A stretch of 64,000 nucleotides of DNA from Acidipila sp. EB88 (GTDB lineage: Bacteria > Acidobacteriota > Terriglobia > Terriglobales > Acidobacteriaceae). The translations under genes were made by a program, and so were the position numbers. Below the pieces are notes generated by a model. It was not told the DNA's origin and did no database searches. It saw only the letters and a program-made list of their open reading frames with translations. The stretch covers positions 1,674,001 through 1,738,000 of the forward strand of contig NZ_QWEV01000005.1 of NCBI RefSeq assembly GCF_003858395.1. The letters are read 5' to 3'. Below, one piece after another: positions 26,201 through 34,314 of the stretch (its first letter is position 1; every line of letters starts with the position of its first letter).

Positions 26201-27679
26201 TTCCTCGTGGTAGAAGTTCTGGAACCGCACCACCGTTCCCGACCAGATCTTCACCCCGGACAGCATCCACGTCGACTTCACCGAGCCGCCGATAAAGCTA
26301 ACGTTCACAGCTTTATCAATATGGATCTGCCCACGTGGATCCGGCAGAATCGTCGTAGGGCTCGATGTGGTTCCATCTGCCGCAAACTGCCCGTTCGTGC
26401 AGTTGATCGAGTAACACCAGTGACCCACGATCGGTTGGCCATTGCCGTTGTCCGCCGTCTGCCCCGCTTCAATAATGTGTGTGTTGTAGAAGTAGTCTTC
26501 GTTGGAATCGCCGCCCATGATCAGCGGCCAGCGCACTTGGTAAAACGACAGGTCATACGTCGCCACGCGCTCCGAGCCACCGTTCATCTGCAACCCGCGT
26601 CCGCCGTTGTTGAAGAAGTGCAGGTTGCGCAGCGTAAACCAGCCCGTGTTCAACTCCAGCAGCGTGCCCGCCGTCGCCTTGCCCGTGCCCTCGAGCGTCA
26701 GGTTCTCCACGCCGCCATAGCAGCTATACGTAGAGCAGTTAATGCTGTTGTAAACCGTGATCAGCGATGCCGTTGGATCGGTCTGCTGCAGAATCGCCCC
26801 GCTCCTGCCATCGCCGATCAACTGCATCTGCCCCGGCATCCGCAGCGTTCCGCTGATCTTGTAGTGGCCCGGCGGCACATACACCGCGGGGTAGTTGTTC
26901 TGGTTCGAAGGCGCCTGCGTAAGTGCAAACGCAATCGCCGCCTGGATCGCCGCCGTTGAGTCCTTCACGCCCGTCGGATCCGCGCCGCCGGCAAAGTCCG
27001 TTGCCCGCACATCCACCCGCGGCAGCTTCGCAATTTCGTTCGCCATCCCCAGCGTTCCCGTCACGATGCCCCCACTCAGCGGCACCGCCGTCGCCACTGC
27101 CGTATCGACGTAATGCTTCGTGCTCGCCTGGGAAGCCGCCGTCGGATCCGCGCTCAACGTCAACGGTCCCGCCAGGCTGCCACCTGCCAGGGGCAAAAAA
27201 TTCCCTACCGTGGGCGCGATCGTCGCCACCAGGTTGTCCACATAACTCTTGCTCACGCTCTGCACCGCCATCATCGATGGCTCCAGCTCAGCGCGCACAC
27301 TCGCGATCGTCGCGGTAGCCGCCGCCGGCACTGTCCAGAACTCGCGGTTCGCCGCGCCATCTCCCAGGTGATACACCACCGTGTAGTACGTGCCCGAAGG
27401 GCTCGCTCCCACGTTCGGCGCCAGTTGCATCGTGGCGAATCCGTCGCTGCCCAGCGCCACCGTCAGGCTCCCCGCCGCGACCGCCTGGTTCGCCGCCGTC
27501 ACAAACGCCGGCCAACTCACCAGCATCGTCCCCTGCGCCGGGGTTCCATCCGCCCGGTACACCGTGCCCTGCACGGTAGTGGTTGCGACCTGCGCCCGCA
27601 CCACCCCACTCACCAGCAGCAACCCCAACAGCAAACCCTGCGCCACCGCAAGGCGTAACCAAGTTCTCCGGCTCTTCAT
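23213..27679 (-). CDS. Large beta-helix (pectate-lyase-like) tail fibre/spike protein with signal peptide
   Basis: The 1488-residue protein starts at an ATG with GGAGAG upstream. It opens with a clear signal peptide (RTWLRLAVAQGLLLGLLLVS then GVVRAQ), which is unusual for a phage fibre. Then come a beta-sandwich-like module (TTTVQGTVYRADGTPAQG), a fibre shaft with SYVDNL and KHYVDTAV repeats typical of tail fibres, and a pectate-lyase superfamily start (DVRATDFAGGADPTGVKDST) followed by beta-helix repeats. A second beta-helix begins near YTTLNQAWTAAIAAATSTG. The C-terminus (GAQTITLPSCY, VCGPDSNWYAY) looks like a fibre tip. It may degrade host-surface polysaccharide. It lies upstream of terminase, not with the tail genes. 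Confidence 0.8.
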   Translation of the reverse strand: MKSRRTWLRLAVAQGLLLGLLLVSGVVRAQVATTTVQGTVYRADGTPAQGTMLVSWPAFVTAANQAVAAGSLTVALGSDGFATMQLAPNVGASPSGTYYTVVYHLGDGAANREFWTVPAAATATIASVRAELEPSMMAVQSVSKSYVDNLVATIAPTVGNFLPLAGGSLAGPLTLSADPTAASQASTKHYVDTAVATAVPLSGGIVTGTLGMANEIAKLPRVDVRATDFAGGADPTGVKDSTAAIQAAIAFALTQAPSNQNNYPAVYVPPGHYKISGTLRMPGQMQLIGDGRSGAILQQTDPTASLITVYNSINCSTYSCYGGVENLTLEGTGKATAGTLLELNTGWFTLRNLHFFNNGGRGLQMNGGSERVATYDLSFYQVRWPLIMGGDSNEDYFYNTHIIEAGQTADNGNGQPIVGHWCYSINCTNGQFAADGTTSSPTTILPDPRGQIHIDKAVNVSFIGGSVKSTWMLSGVKIWSGTVVRFQNFYHEEEYFGGSTVLSTNRAYIVGGKGEQTFLTGALSGTGLTATVNDPSWMPQGFGTAADATVNDGNYHPYVILPQDYNRASTAASAYVSGLNQNQYEIVNAEGFTPDGIMHLQPGGRNNGGSAPAGTVWPAGSVVEEYSSGGASLEMDGVHINQVQGPQTAGGWQAACNQTTSNACGEVIVGYMPDVQSPTSTPATNKVGFYAPLNDPNDPVNGATAYLKMRHMEMFSNGSNPAVGMVVAEHRAAIEIEGPIDPERVESQAAVQYQTSGQQVSIAGATGGSVVFAPTYPNGVAAVNLSMADGEILWDSARGVYHKHTSVFGPYQQYGSYMNGLQYQNLYCLFDTPVTDGGHVANRFCTGGGPGNASGSGTQYGPGIEYDSYNGSSWVNMFKVTGQGTGSMTASVPAQFGSSLAVTGAVTAGAAVSVTGNLSAGGNTSVTGTGTFTGLLTASGSARVGGALTASKVNSTVTVDGLTYTTLNQAWTAAIAAATSTGRNQTIWLGPGAYPVTATMTEPTNGACVSVIGSAGTTVGSDITSTATTLTVPAALNGDVFLLGNTTLTEGCTFKDLNVLAGKNATHGFEFQWARGLLLDTVAVNDTTAEGILLGETSGTHQMNSLLSNITVSYSSAAFTPATRPAYGVHLQKTAIDSVMHTVLVRNALTAAVWNEGTGNTGWAIHGFGYPYTCTTAPCSNTATASTAANASYATNYVVYDTGGAGSTWTDTYADSPAVSAFYVGANGVEIHGGHVQWPELTSFPAANFASVAATVTNGLMIGDVSCLGMSSSVNWINYASASGVPPVNASVHHLTGCGNYYQSLEPATTTGFSGGGASNNAPGNGAVSAVWAAPKAAAATYSAYSAQEYTGYLGDLFDGHIAGQMPFFNITYQGTIKSAGGLALSTVLNTATTLTLTTANKNVIANAASGAQTITLPSCYTAMADKASPTGLELTVVKSDTSTNAVTLATVSAQLIDYQGATATTLVIGSAGKRSLVCGPDSNWYAY

Positions 27680-27825
27680 CTGCTCTCCAAGTCGTTGCTG
27701 GCTACCTAACCTCACAACCAACCCCCGATTCCTGCCCGCCCTGCCCTGGGTCTTCCCTGCAAGACCCAGGGCCACGCACACCCACACGCAACTGAAACAA
27801 CAACACGCACAAACACGCGGCGCCT

Positions 27826-28215
27826 CTATTCTTCCGAGCCGCCTGCCATCTGCGCCGCACCGTCCACCTGCATCGCCTGGTCGCCGCCGAGACCACCCGG
27901 CAACTGCTCCATCAACAACTCCGCCAGGCTTGCCTTGGCTCGCTGCTGCTCAGCGGTAGTCTGCCGCGGCATGTTCTTCTCCATCACGCCCCACAGCCAC
28001 TTCGTATGGATCAGGCTGCCTTCCTTTGCCTTCGCCACCGTAGCCTTCACAATCTGGGGCATCGCCGCCACCACCTGCGCCTGCACTTCTTCCTCCGCGG
28101 TGCGCGTACCCTTGCACCGCGTTCGTACTCTGGTTCCACGCGTCCCTCGCGTTACCGCCCCCGTCGCCTTTTGTTGCTCCGCATCCCCTTGCGCTTTTGT
28201 CTTCACTCGCACCAT
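27826..28215 (-). CDS. First gene of the phage module, hypothetical
   Basis: The 129-residue basic protein has a Lys/Arg/Thr-rich N-terminus (VRVKTKAQGDAEQQKATG, RGTRGTRVRTRCKGT) and a helical middle (EEEVQAQVVAAMPQIVKATV, KWLWGVMEKNMPRQTTAEQQ). The ATG has no clear ribosome binding site. A basic, helical small protein at the head of the packaging block could bind DNA, for example as a small terminase subunit, but no family is recognised. It follows a strong bidirectional hairpin that separates the module from the TRIC gene. Confidence 0.55.
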   Translation of the reverse strand: MVRVKTKAQGDAEQQKATGAVTRGTRGTRVRTRCKGTRTAEEEVQAQVVAAMPQIVKATVAKAKEGSLIHTKWLWGVMEKNMPRQTTAEQQRAKASLAELLMEQLPGGLGGDQAMQVDGAAQMAGGSEE

Positions 28216-28242
28216 CCAGAAAAAAGAACCAGCCAGAGAAAC

Positions 28243-28280
28243 AAAAAAAGGGAAGCAGCCCCGGAGGGCACTTCCCTTTT
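28243..28280 (-). terminator. Bidirectional terminator at the right edge of the phage module
   Basis: GGGAAG (28250-28255) pairs with CTTCCC (28271-28276), and GCCC (28258-28261) with GGGC (28266-28269), around a CGGA loop. Seven A precede and four T follow, so it can end transcription on either strand. It lies between the TRIC-family gene and the first phage gene, both leftward, and so insulates the phage module from chromosomal transcription. The rest of the 28216-28514 gap is fairly AT-rich and holds no gene I can see. Confidence 0.8.
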
Positions 28281-28514
28281 GCAGTCGATCTCTAATACCA
28301 CTCTACCGATGCGTGCGAATTACAGTGCCACAAAGCCACAATCTTTTTGGCGACGCAGTGCCAGTCCCGCACAGCTGCCTCATTTCGAACACAGCCACTA
28401 TTTCCACTCTACCCGCGTGCATACAATTCCTGTGCAATCCTGCGGCAACCTAAGCCTTCGCTCCGAATCCGGACATGTATCGGCAACCCGCGCGTCAGCA
28501 ATGATCGCTCGCGC

Positions 28515-29204
28515 CTACTGAACGGAACTCTCAGTCTCCCGCAACGCACCAGTCCGCCAGTTCAGCAGCATGCTCAAGATCCGCAGCGTAAAGCCGATCA
28601 GCGCCGCTGCCGACACGCACCAGGCGTCCGGCAGGTCTAGCCAGTCCAGCAACAGGTAGCTACCCGCGGCTGCGGCCGCGGCAATCGCATAATAGTTCCC
28701 GCGCTCAAAGACCTTGGGTGTGGTACCGCTCAGCACATCGCGCAACGATCCTCCACCCACCGCCGTGGTCACCCCGAGCATCAGCGCCGGCAGCCACTGC
28801 ACACCAAACGCCTCCGCCCGCGCCGTGCCCGCCACCGCAAACAGCGACACTGCCGCCGCGTCCACGTACAGCAGCACCCGCTGCGTCCGCTTGCCGATTC
28901 GCGCACCCAGCAGCAGGGTGCACGCTGCCGCGCCCAGCGCCGTGTACAGGTAGCCCACATCCACCAGCGCGAGCGGTGGCCCTACGCCCAGCAGCACGTC
29001 GCGCACAATGCCGCCGCCCAACGCCGAACACAGCGCCAGTCCAAACGCTCCAATAATGTCGTACTCGTAGCGCACATGCTCCCGCGCATGCAGCGCACCG
29101 CCAATACTGCCCACCGCAATGCCTGCGAAGTCCAGTACCGAGATCAGCGATTGCAGGTGAATGCGTGGATGCGGCAGCACAGCGGTCCCTCTTTCCCGGC
29201 GCAC
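28515..29204 (-). CDS. TRIC-type/UPF0126 membrane protein
   Basis: The 229-residue membrane protein is of the YicG/UPF0126 family, the prokaryotic trimeric intracellular cation channels. It has the two-fold repeat of three transmembrane helices plus one. Each repeat has the glycine-rich kink motif: GAFGLALCSALGGGIVRDVL (~52-71) and MLGVTTAVGGGSLRDVLSG (~141-159). The C-terminal helix contains SAAALIGFTLRILSMLLNW. Bacterial TRICs conduct K+ and Na+. The start is a GTG at 29204; a downstream GTG near 29183 is also possible. It is the first chromosomal gene right of the phage module. Confidence 0.85.
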   Translation of the reverse strand: MRRERGTAVLPHPRIHLQSLISVLDFAGIAVGSIGGALHAREHVRYEYDIIGAFGLALCSALGGGIVRDVLLGVGPPLALVDVGYLYTALGAAACTLLLGARIGKRTQRVLLYVDAAAVSLFAVAGTARAEAFGVQWLPALMLGVTTAVGGGSLRDVLSGTTPKVFERGNYYAIAAAAAAGSYLLLDWLDLPDAWCVSAAALIGFTLRILSMLLNWRTGALRETESSVQ

Positions 29205-29434
29205 AGCGCGCTTCCCGTAGCATAGCCGTCATCGACTCCCGGGCTGCTTTTTGCTGGCGCCCAAAAAAGGCCGCGGCGTACACTTCCCACGTCCCGGCGC
29301 TGCTGTCTGCGTTCGCGCCCTGTTCCGCGCTTTCATCCTGCGCTGTCGCTCCGGCTCGCCAGGCGACCCCGCCATCCATCCGCACCCCAACCATTGCGCC
29401 CTGCGATTCCCCTACGGGGCCGGAGCGACCTCCT

Positions 29435-29866
29435 ATGAAAGCCTTCGTCCCCTACCTGCTGTTCAACGGCAACTGCCGCAGCGCCGTGCAGTTCTACGCG
29501 GAAGCCTTCGGCGCCCATGTGCACGTCTCCACCTACGCCGAGAGTGGCGAGCAGAACCCCGCCGTCGCTCCGCTCGTCATGCACGCCAAGCTCACCGCCC
29601 CGGCCCTTGACCTCATGGCCTCCGACTGTCCGCCCGACCGCGCCGTGCCCGCCGGCCGCTCCGTCGCGCTTTCCGTCGACTGTGAATCGCCCTCCGAGCA
29701 GGACCGGCTCTTTGCCGCTCTCGGCGACGGCGGCACCGTCACCATGCCCCTTCAGAACACCTTCTGGGGTGCCCGCTTCGGCATGCTCGACGACCAGTTC
29801 GGCATCCCCTGGATGTTCAACTACGATCTGCCCGCCAGCGAGCGATCTCAGCCCCCCAGTGCCTGA
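29435..29866 (+). CDS. VOC-superfamily protein (PhnB/glyoxalase-like)
   Basis: The 143-residue protein starts MKAFVPYLLFNGNCRSAVQF at an ATG with GGAG upstream. It has the PhnB-like pattern of the vicinal oxygen chelate fold: YLxFxGxCxxAxxFY at the start, VMHAKLTAPALDLMASDCPP in the middle and MPLQNTFWGARFGMLDDQFG near the end, with the terminal WMFNYD. Such proteins are often uncharacterised and lack known metal activity. It is a single gene, divergent from the TRIC gene. The larger open frame above it is non-coding read-through. Confidence 0.88.
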   Translation: MKAFVPYLLFNGNCRSAVQFYAEAFGAHVHVSTYAESGEQNPAVAPLVMHAKLTAPALDLMASDCPPDRAVPAGRSVALSVDCESPSEQDRLFAALGDGGTVTMPLQNTFWGARFGMLDDQFGIPWMFNYDLPASERSQPPSA

Positions 29867-29873
29867 TGTCCGT

Positions 29874-29897
29874 CCCACACCCTTTTCGGGGTGTGGG
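29874..29897 (+). terminator. Hairpin after the VOC gene
   Basis: CCCACACCC (29874-29882) pairs with GGGTGTGGG (29889-29897) around TTTTCG. No T-tract follows. Its right arm runs into GTGGGGCACCC, a short sequence also present in the hairpin at 63264-63299, so it may be part of a dispersed repeat. Confidence 0.4.
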
Positions 29898-30005
29898 GCA
29901 CCCACCCCGCCGGCTCGTTCCACCCCCTCTACACCAAACGTCGCGGTACCAAGGCCACCCTGCAAATTTCATCGCATCACCATGTTCCGACCTCACAGTG
30001 AGAAC

Positions 30006-31507
30006 ATGGAATTCATGGCGTCCTCTCCCAGCACCGCACCTGCGCAGCCGTTTGAACCCGCGCGCATCTCCACCGGCGTTCCCGGCCTTGATGACGTTCT
30101 TTTCGGTGGCCTTCCCTCCGGCCAGATGTACCTCATCGAAGGCGACCCGGGTACCGGCAAGACCACGCTTGCCATGCAATTCATCATGGAAGGCGTCCGT
30201 AACGGCGAGTCGGCGCTCTACATCACGCTCTCCGAGCCCAGGTCTGAGCTCCAGGCCTCGGCCCGCTCGCATGGTTGGGACCTCGCGCATCTGCCGATCG
30301 CCGAGTTCGTCCCCGCCGAAGCCAGCCTTTCGCCCGAGCAGCAGTACACCGTGTTTCACCCCAGCGAAGTCGAACTCGCCGAGACTGTCCGCAAGCTCAC
30401 ACTGCTGATCGATGAGCGCCGGCCACAGCGCCTCGCCATTGACTCGCTCTCCGAGTTGCGCCTGCTCGCCTCCGACATGATGCGGTACCGCCGGCAGCTC
30501 CTCGCGCTCAAGCAGTTCTTTGCCGGTCGCGACACCACCGTGCTCCTGCTTGACGACCGCTCGGCCGAAGGCTCCGATCGCCAGCTTCAAAGCATCGCCC
30601 ACGGCGTCATTCATCTCGAAAAGGTGCAGCGCTCCTACGGAGCCACCCGCCGCCATGCCGAGATCATCAAGCTCCGTGGCTCCGCCTACCGCGAGGGCTT
30701 CCACGACTACACCATCATTCGCGGCGGCCTCTGCATCTATCCCCGCCTTGTTGCCTCCGAACATGAAGCCGCCTTCCCGCCCGATAAACTTTCCAGCGGA
30801 CTCCCCACCCTCGACTCCATGTTCGGCGGCGGCATCCTTCGCGGCTCCTCGGCTCTGGTCGTAGGCCCCACCGGCTGCGGCAAGTCCTCTATTTGTATGC
30901 AGTACGCGTTTGCTGCCGCTCAACGTGGTGAGCGCTCCATCGTCTACGCCTTCGACGAAGGCGTCCGGATCGCCATCGATCGCGCCCATGCCCTGGGCAT
31001 GAACGTGCAGCAGGAGATCGATCGCGGCACCTTGGCGATCTTCCAGGTCGACCCCGCCGATCTTTCCCCGGCGAGCTCGCTTGGCGCATCCGCCGTGACG
31101 TCGAACAGTTCGATACCCGCGTGGTCGTCATCGACAGCCTCAACGGCTATCTCAACGCCATGCCCGGCGAGCGCGATCTCACCCTCCACCTGCACGAGCT
31201 GTTCGCCTATCTCAATCAGAAGGGCCTTATCACCTTCATCACCATGACCCAGCACGGGCTGGTCGGCAGCATGCACACCGACGTGGATGTCTCCTACCTC
31301 GCCGATACTGTGGTGCTGCTCCGCTACTTCGAGGCCAGCGGCCAGATCCGCCGCGTCGTCTCCGTGCTCAAACAACGCGTCGGCCAGCATGAGCGCTCGC
31401 TGCGTGAATTCAGCTCCGGTCCAAATGGCATCGAGGTAGGCGAACCGCTCAGCGGCTTCCGCGGCGTGCTTTCCGGCATCCCAAACCTGCAGGAGCATCA
31501 GAAGTAA
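30006..31507 (+). pseudogene. KaiC-like two-domain ATPase, disrupted by a one-base frameshift
   Basis: The gene encodes a KaiC/RadA-family protein of about 500 residues. Domain 1 has STGVPGLDDVLFGGLPSGQM and Walker A GDPGTGKTT (~46-54). Domain 2 has SSGLPTLDSMFGGGILRGSS and Walker A GPTGCGKSS (~287-295). After QVDPADLSP the frame shifts: from ~31070 the family sequence (GELAWRIRRDVEQFDTR, VVVIDSLNGYLNAMPGE) continues in the next frame and ends at 31507. One C added to the CCCC run at 31066-31069 restores a single open frame. This is either real inactivation or a base-calling error. Such genes often act with histidine kinases, as with the next gene. Confidence 0.85.
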
Positions 31508-31553
31508 GCCCGTCCCCACGGACCACTCTGCACTCCCTTAAGGACGCTTCCTC

Positions 31554-33581
31554 ATGTGCCTGGCTGTACGCGTGTTTGCGCCCACGGGTCGCGACGCAGA
31601 ACTTATCGTGAAGCTGCTCCGGCAGGGCAGTCTGCATGCTGAAGCATGTTCGGATCTGCCTGCGCTGCTTGCATCCCTTGGCCCCGATCCCGTCGGTCCC
31701 CTGCTCATTGCCGAGGAGGCCCTCACGCCCGCCTTCGCCCGGCAGCTCGCCGAACTCATCGCTATCCAGCCCGCCTGGTCTGACCCGCCCCTGCTCATCC
31801 TCACGCGGCCCGGTCGCGAAGTGTCGCTCCCCCAGTCCATCCAGTCCCTGCTGGCCGCTACCTCCCCCGTGCTGCTCGAGCGCCCCATCCGCACCGCCAA
31901 CCTCATCAGCAGCGTGCAGGCTGCGGTGCGCGCCCGCAAGCGCCAGTATGAGGTCCGCGACGCCCTGCTCGAGCGCGACAGCGCTCTTTCCGAGCTCGCC
32001 CGCGAACGCGAGACCCTGCAGGCCATTCTGGACAACCTCCCCGTGGGCATCGTGCTCTGCGATGAGCACGGCCGGATCATTCTGGGCAATCGCTCCGTCG
32101 AAGCCATCTTCCGCCATCCCGTCATCGCTTCGGAAAGCATCGAGGCACATGAGGACTGGATCGCGTTTCATCCCGACGGCCGTCGCGTGCGTGGCGAGGA
32201 ATATCCACTCGCCCGCGTGCTCAAGTCCGGCCACGCCCTGCCGCCCGAAGACTACCTCTACCAGCGCGGGGATGGCACCCGTGCCTGGGTGCGCCTCGCC
32301 GCCGCACCCATCCTCCACAGCAACAGCACTGTCACCGGCGCGGTCGTCGCCATCTCTGACATCGACCAGCAGAAGCGCTCCGAAGCCGCCCTGCGCCGCT
32401 CCGAGTCCCGCTTCCGCACCCTGATCGACAACAGCAGCGTCGGCGTCCTCATCGGCGACATGCACGGCGGCATCTCCTACATGAACCCCACGCTGCTCAG
32501 CCTGCTCGGCTACAGCCGCTCCGATGTCGAGAATGGCCAGGTCCGCTGGAGCGATCTCACGCCTGCCGGCTACGCTGACCTCGACCAGCACGCCATCGAG
32601 CAGCTCGAGGCCACCGGCGTCGCCCAGCCCTACGAGAAGGAATACCGCGCCCGCGACGGCCACCTCATCCCCCTGCTTCTCGGCGCCACCGTCATCCCCA
32701 CCTCGGCCGACGCTTCGCAGATCTCCGGCATTGCCCTTGAAGCTGCCGATGGCAGCTCCGAAGCCTCTGCCCAGATCGCCGTCTTCCTCACCGACCTCAC
32801 CACCAAGAAGCAGGCCGAAGCCGCCCTCATCCAGAGCGAGAAAATCGCTGCCGTCGGCCGCCTGGCCGCGTCCATTTCCCACGAAATCAACAACCCACTC
32901 GAGGCCATCACCAACCTGCTCTACATCGCCCAGCACAGCTTGGCTCAGCCCGGGCACAACCTTGACCTGGTCCGCGAGCGCCTCCAGCAGGCCGATCAGG
33001 AGCTCGCCCGCGTCTCCCAGATCGTCACCCAGACCCTGCAATTCCACCGGCAGTCCACCCGCCCGCGCTGCGCTCTTCCTGACGTGCTGGTCGACTCGGC
33101 CATCTTTCTTTACACCGGGCGTCTGGCCAACTCCCACATCGAGCTCATCCGGCAGCAGCGCGGTGCCACTCCCGTGCTCTGCTATGAGAGCGATCTCCGC
33201 CAGGTTCTCAACAACCTCATCGGCAACGCCATCGACTCCATGCGCACCGGTGGCCGCCTCCTGCTGCGCACCAGCCGCGCCCGCCTTTGGCGCACCGGCA
33301 CGCCCGGCATCCGGATCACGGTGGCCGACACCGGTCACGGCATGCCCCCTGACGTGCTCGCCCGTATCTTCGAAGCCTTCTACACAACCAAGGGCAACAA
33401 CGGCAACGGACTAGGCCTCTGGATCTCGCTCGGCATTGTGGAGAAACACGGCGGTCGACTGCAGGTCCGCTCCACCACTCGCCTCGCCAATGCCCCTGGA
33501 CCATCCGGTACCGTGTTCTCCCTGTTCATTCCCGCCGACACCGTCCCCGAGCCCCAGATCAGCACCGCCGACCTGCCCTAG
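31554..33581 (+). CDS. PAS-domain sensor histidine kinase
   Basis: The 675-residue cytoplasmic kinase has an N-terminal receiver-like domain (~1-125, PLLIAEEALTPAF, PPLLILTRPGREVSL), a coiled coil (RDSALSELARERETLQAI), and PAS 1 (~160-270, VGIVLCDEHGRIILGNRSVE). PAS 2 follows (~285-400, NSSVGVLIGDMHGGISYMNP). The HisKA box is VGRLAASISHEINNPLEAIT with phospho-acceptor His443. The HATPase has N (VLNNLIGNAIDSMRTGG), G1 (VADTGHGMPPDVLARIFEAF) and G2 (NGNGLGLWISLGIVEKHGG) boxes. No membrane segment is seen. It follows the KaiC-like gene by 46 bases, and KaiC-like/kinase pairs of this kind are common, so the two likely signal together. Confidence 0.93.
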   Translation: MCLAVRVFAPTGRDAELIVKLLRQGSLHAEACSDLPALLASLGPDPVGPLLIAEEALTPAFARQLAELIAIQPAWSDPPLLILTRPGREVSLPQSIQSLLAATSPVLLERPIRTANLISSVQAAVRARKRQYEVRDALLERDSALSELARERETLQAILDNLPVGIVLCDEHGRIILGNRSVEAIFRHPVIASESIEAHEDWIAFHPDGRRVRGEEYPLARVLKSGHALPPEDYLYQRGDGTRAWVRLAAAPILHSNSTVTGAVVAISDIDQQKRSEAALRRSESRFRTLIDNSSVGVLIGDMHGGISYMNPTLLSLLGYSRSDVENGQVRWSDLTPAGYADLDQHAIEQLEATGVAQPYEKEYRARDGHLIPLLLGATVIPTSADASQISGIALEAADGSSEASAQIAVFLTDLTTKKQAEAALIQSEKIAAVGRLAASISHEINNPLEAITNLLYIAQHSLAQPGHNLDLVRERLQQADQELARVSQIVTQTLQFHRQSTRPRCALPDVLVDSAIFLYTGRLANSHIELIRQQRGATPVLCYESDLRQVLNNLIGNAIDSMRTGGRLLLRTSRARLWRTGTPGIRITVADTGHGMPPDVLARIFEAFYTTKGNNGNGLGLWISLGIVEKHGGRLQVRSTTRLANAPGPSGTVFSLFIPADTVPEPQISTADLP

Positions 33582-33649
33582 CAAGGCACGCACCCCGGCA
33601 CCTCCCGGCATCCCACCATCAGCACCTCCATTTTCAGAAGGACCTCATC

Positions 33650-34081
33650 ATGCCCGCGTCCACCGCTCGCGCTGCCAGGGCCACATCCTCCCCACTCCCC
33701 CGGGTCATCAGCCCGTTCGCCCATGGCATCATCGACTACGCGCACGTCGCCTTCTTCTGCACGGTCGGCCTGCTCTGCCGCCGCACCAACAAGCGTGCCG
33801 CTGCTGCTGCTTTCACCACCGGCGGCTTCATCCTCGCGCAGTCGCTCCTCACCGACTATGAGTTGGGCGCGCAACCCCTCATTCCCTTCGAAACCCACGG
33901 CACCATGGACACGGCTTTCGCCGCAGGCTCCTGGCTCATCCCCGTGCTTTTCGGCTTCGCTGAGACCCGGGCCGCCCGCGTCTTCCAGCTCAACTCGATC
34001 GCCGAAGCCACCGTCGTCGCCTTGACCGACTGGGACAACGCCACGGCGCAGCGTGAGCGTCGCGAGGGCGCCTCGCTCTAG
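33650..34081 (+). CDS. Small multi-pass membrane protein, unknown
   Basis: The 143-residue protein follows an AGAAGGACC site. Probable membrane segments are YAHVAFFCTVGLLC (~30-43), AAAAAFTTGGFILAQSLLT (~50-68) and DTAFAAGSWLIPVLFGFA (~87-104). It contains two HG-I/T-x-D motifs (HGIIDYAHVAF, HGTMDTAFAAG), a pattern seen in small acidobacterial SPW-like or DoxX-like proteins. It is 68 bases after the histidine kinase and may be the last gene of that operon. Function unknown. Confidence 0.75.
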   Translation: MPASTARAARATSSPLPRVISPFAHGIIDYAHVAFFCTVGLLCRRTNKRAAAAAFTTGGFILAQSLLTDYELGAQPLIPFETHGTMDTAFAAGSWLIPVLFGFAETRAARVFQLNSIAEATVVALTDWDNATAQRERREGASL

Positions 34082-34221
34082 CGCCAATCATCGGGCGCCC
34101 TCGGGCCACCTGCCCACCCCTCAGGGGGCCCACTGTTTTCCGTCGCGCCCGCGCCAATTTGCAACAGTGACGACGCCAGTTGCGCACGCCGACCAGCCAG
34201 CGTGCCCGCGCCTCGCCTGCT

Positions 34222-34251
34222 TTGACACCCCAAACACCCTGCCCCTACAAT
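34222..34251 (+). promoter_or_regulatory. Sigma-70-type promoter of the first GH31 gene
   Basis: TTGACA (34222-34227) and TACAAT (34246-34251) are separated by 18 bases, 63 bases before the ATG at 34315. The -35 is a perfect match and the -10 matches five of six positions. This is one of the clearest promoters in the window. Confidence 0.65.
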
Positions 34252-34314
34252 TCGTGGCGTTCCGCGAGCCGCTCCCGCGCCCGCACCGAACCAATCTCGC
34301 CATCGAGAGCGTGC

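Larger units (their letters stand above)
9779..28215 (-). mobile_element. Prophage-like late-gene module (packaging, head, tail) with kinase cargo
   Basis: All genes here read leftward. In transcription order they are a small protein, a beta-helix protein, two small proteins, terminase large subunit, HipA-like kinase, DUF3037, portal, protease-position protein, scaffold-like protein, major capsid, connector and completion proteins, tail proteins, a membrane protein and a small protein. Terminase, portal and capsid are recognised from sequence. No integrase, excisionase, repressor, tape-measure protein or endolysin is visible, and no att repeats were found by eye. The element is therefore a remnant, a satellite or a domesticated particle locus. 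Edges are given as the outermost genes of the module; true ends are unknown. Confidence 0.75.

Noticed and set aside
31060-31075. Programmed frameshift in the KaiC-like gene
   Set aside because: The C-run has no slippery heptamer or stimulatory structure that I can see, and KaiC-like genes are not known for recoding; a missing base is simpler.
31449-33338. 629-codon minus-strand frame
   Set aside because: Antisense shadow of the PAS histidine kinase, which shows complete H, N and G boxes.
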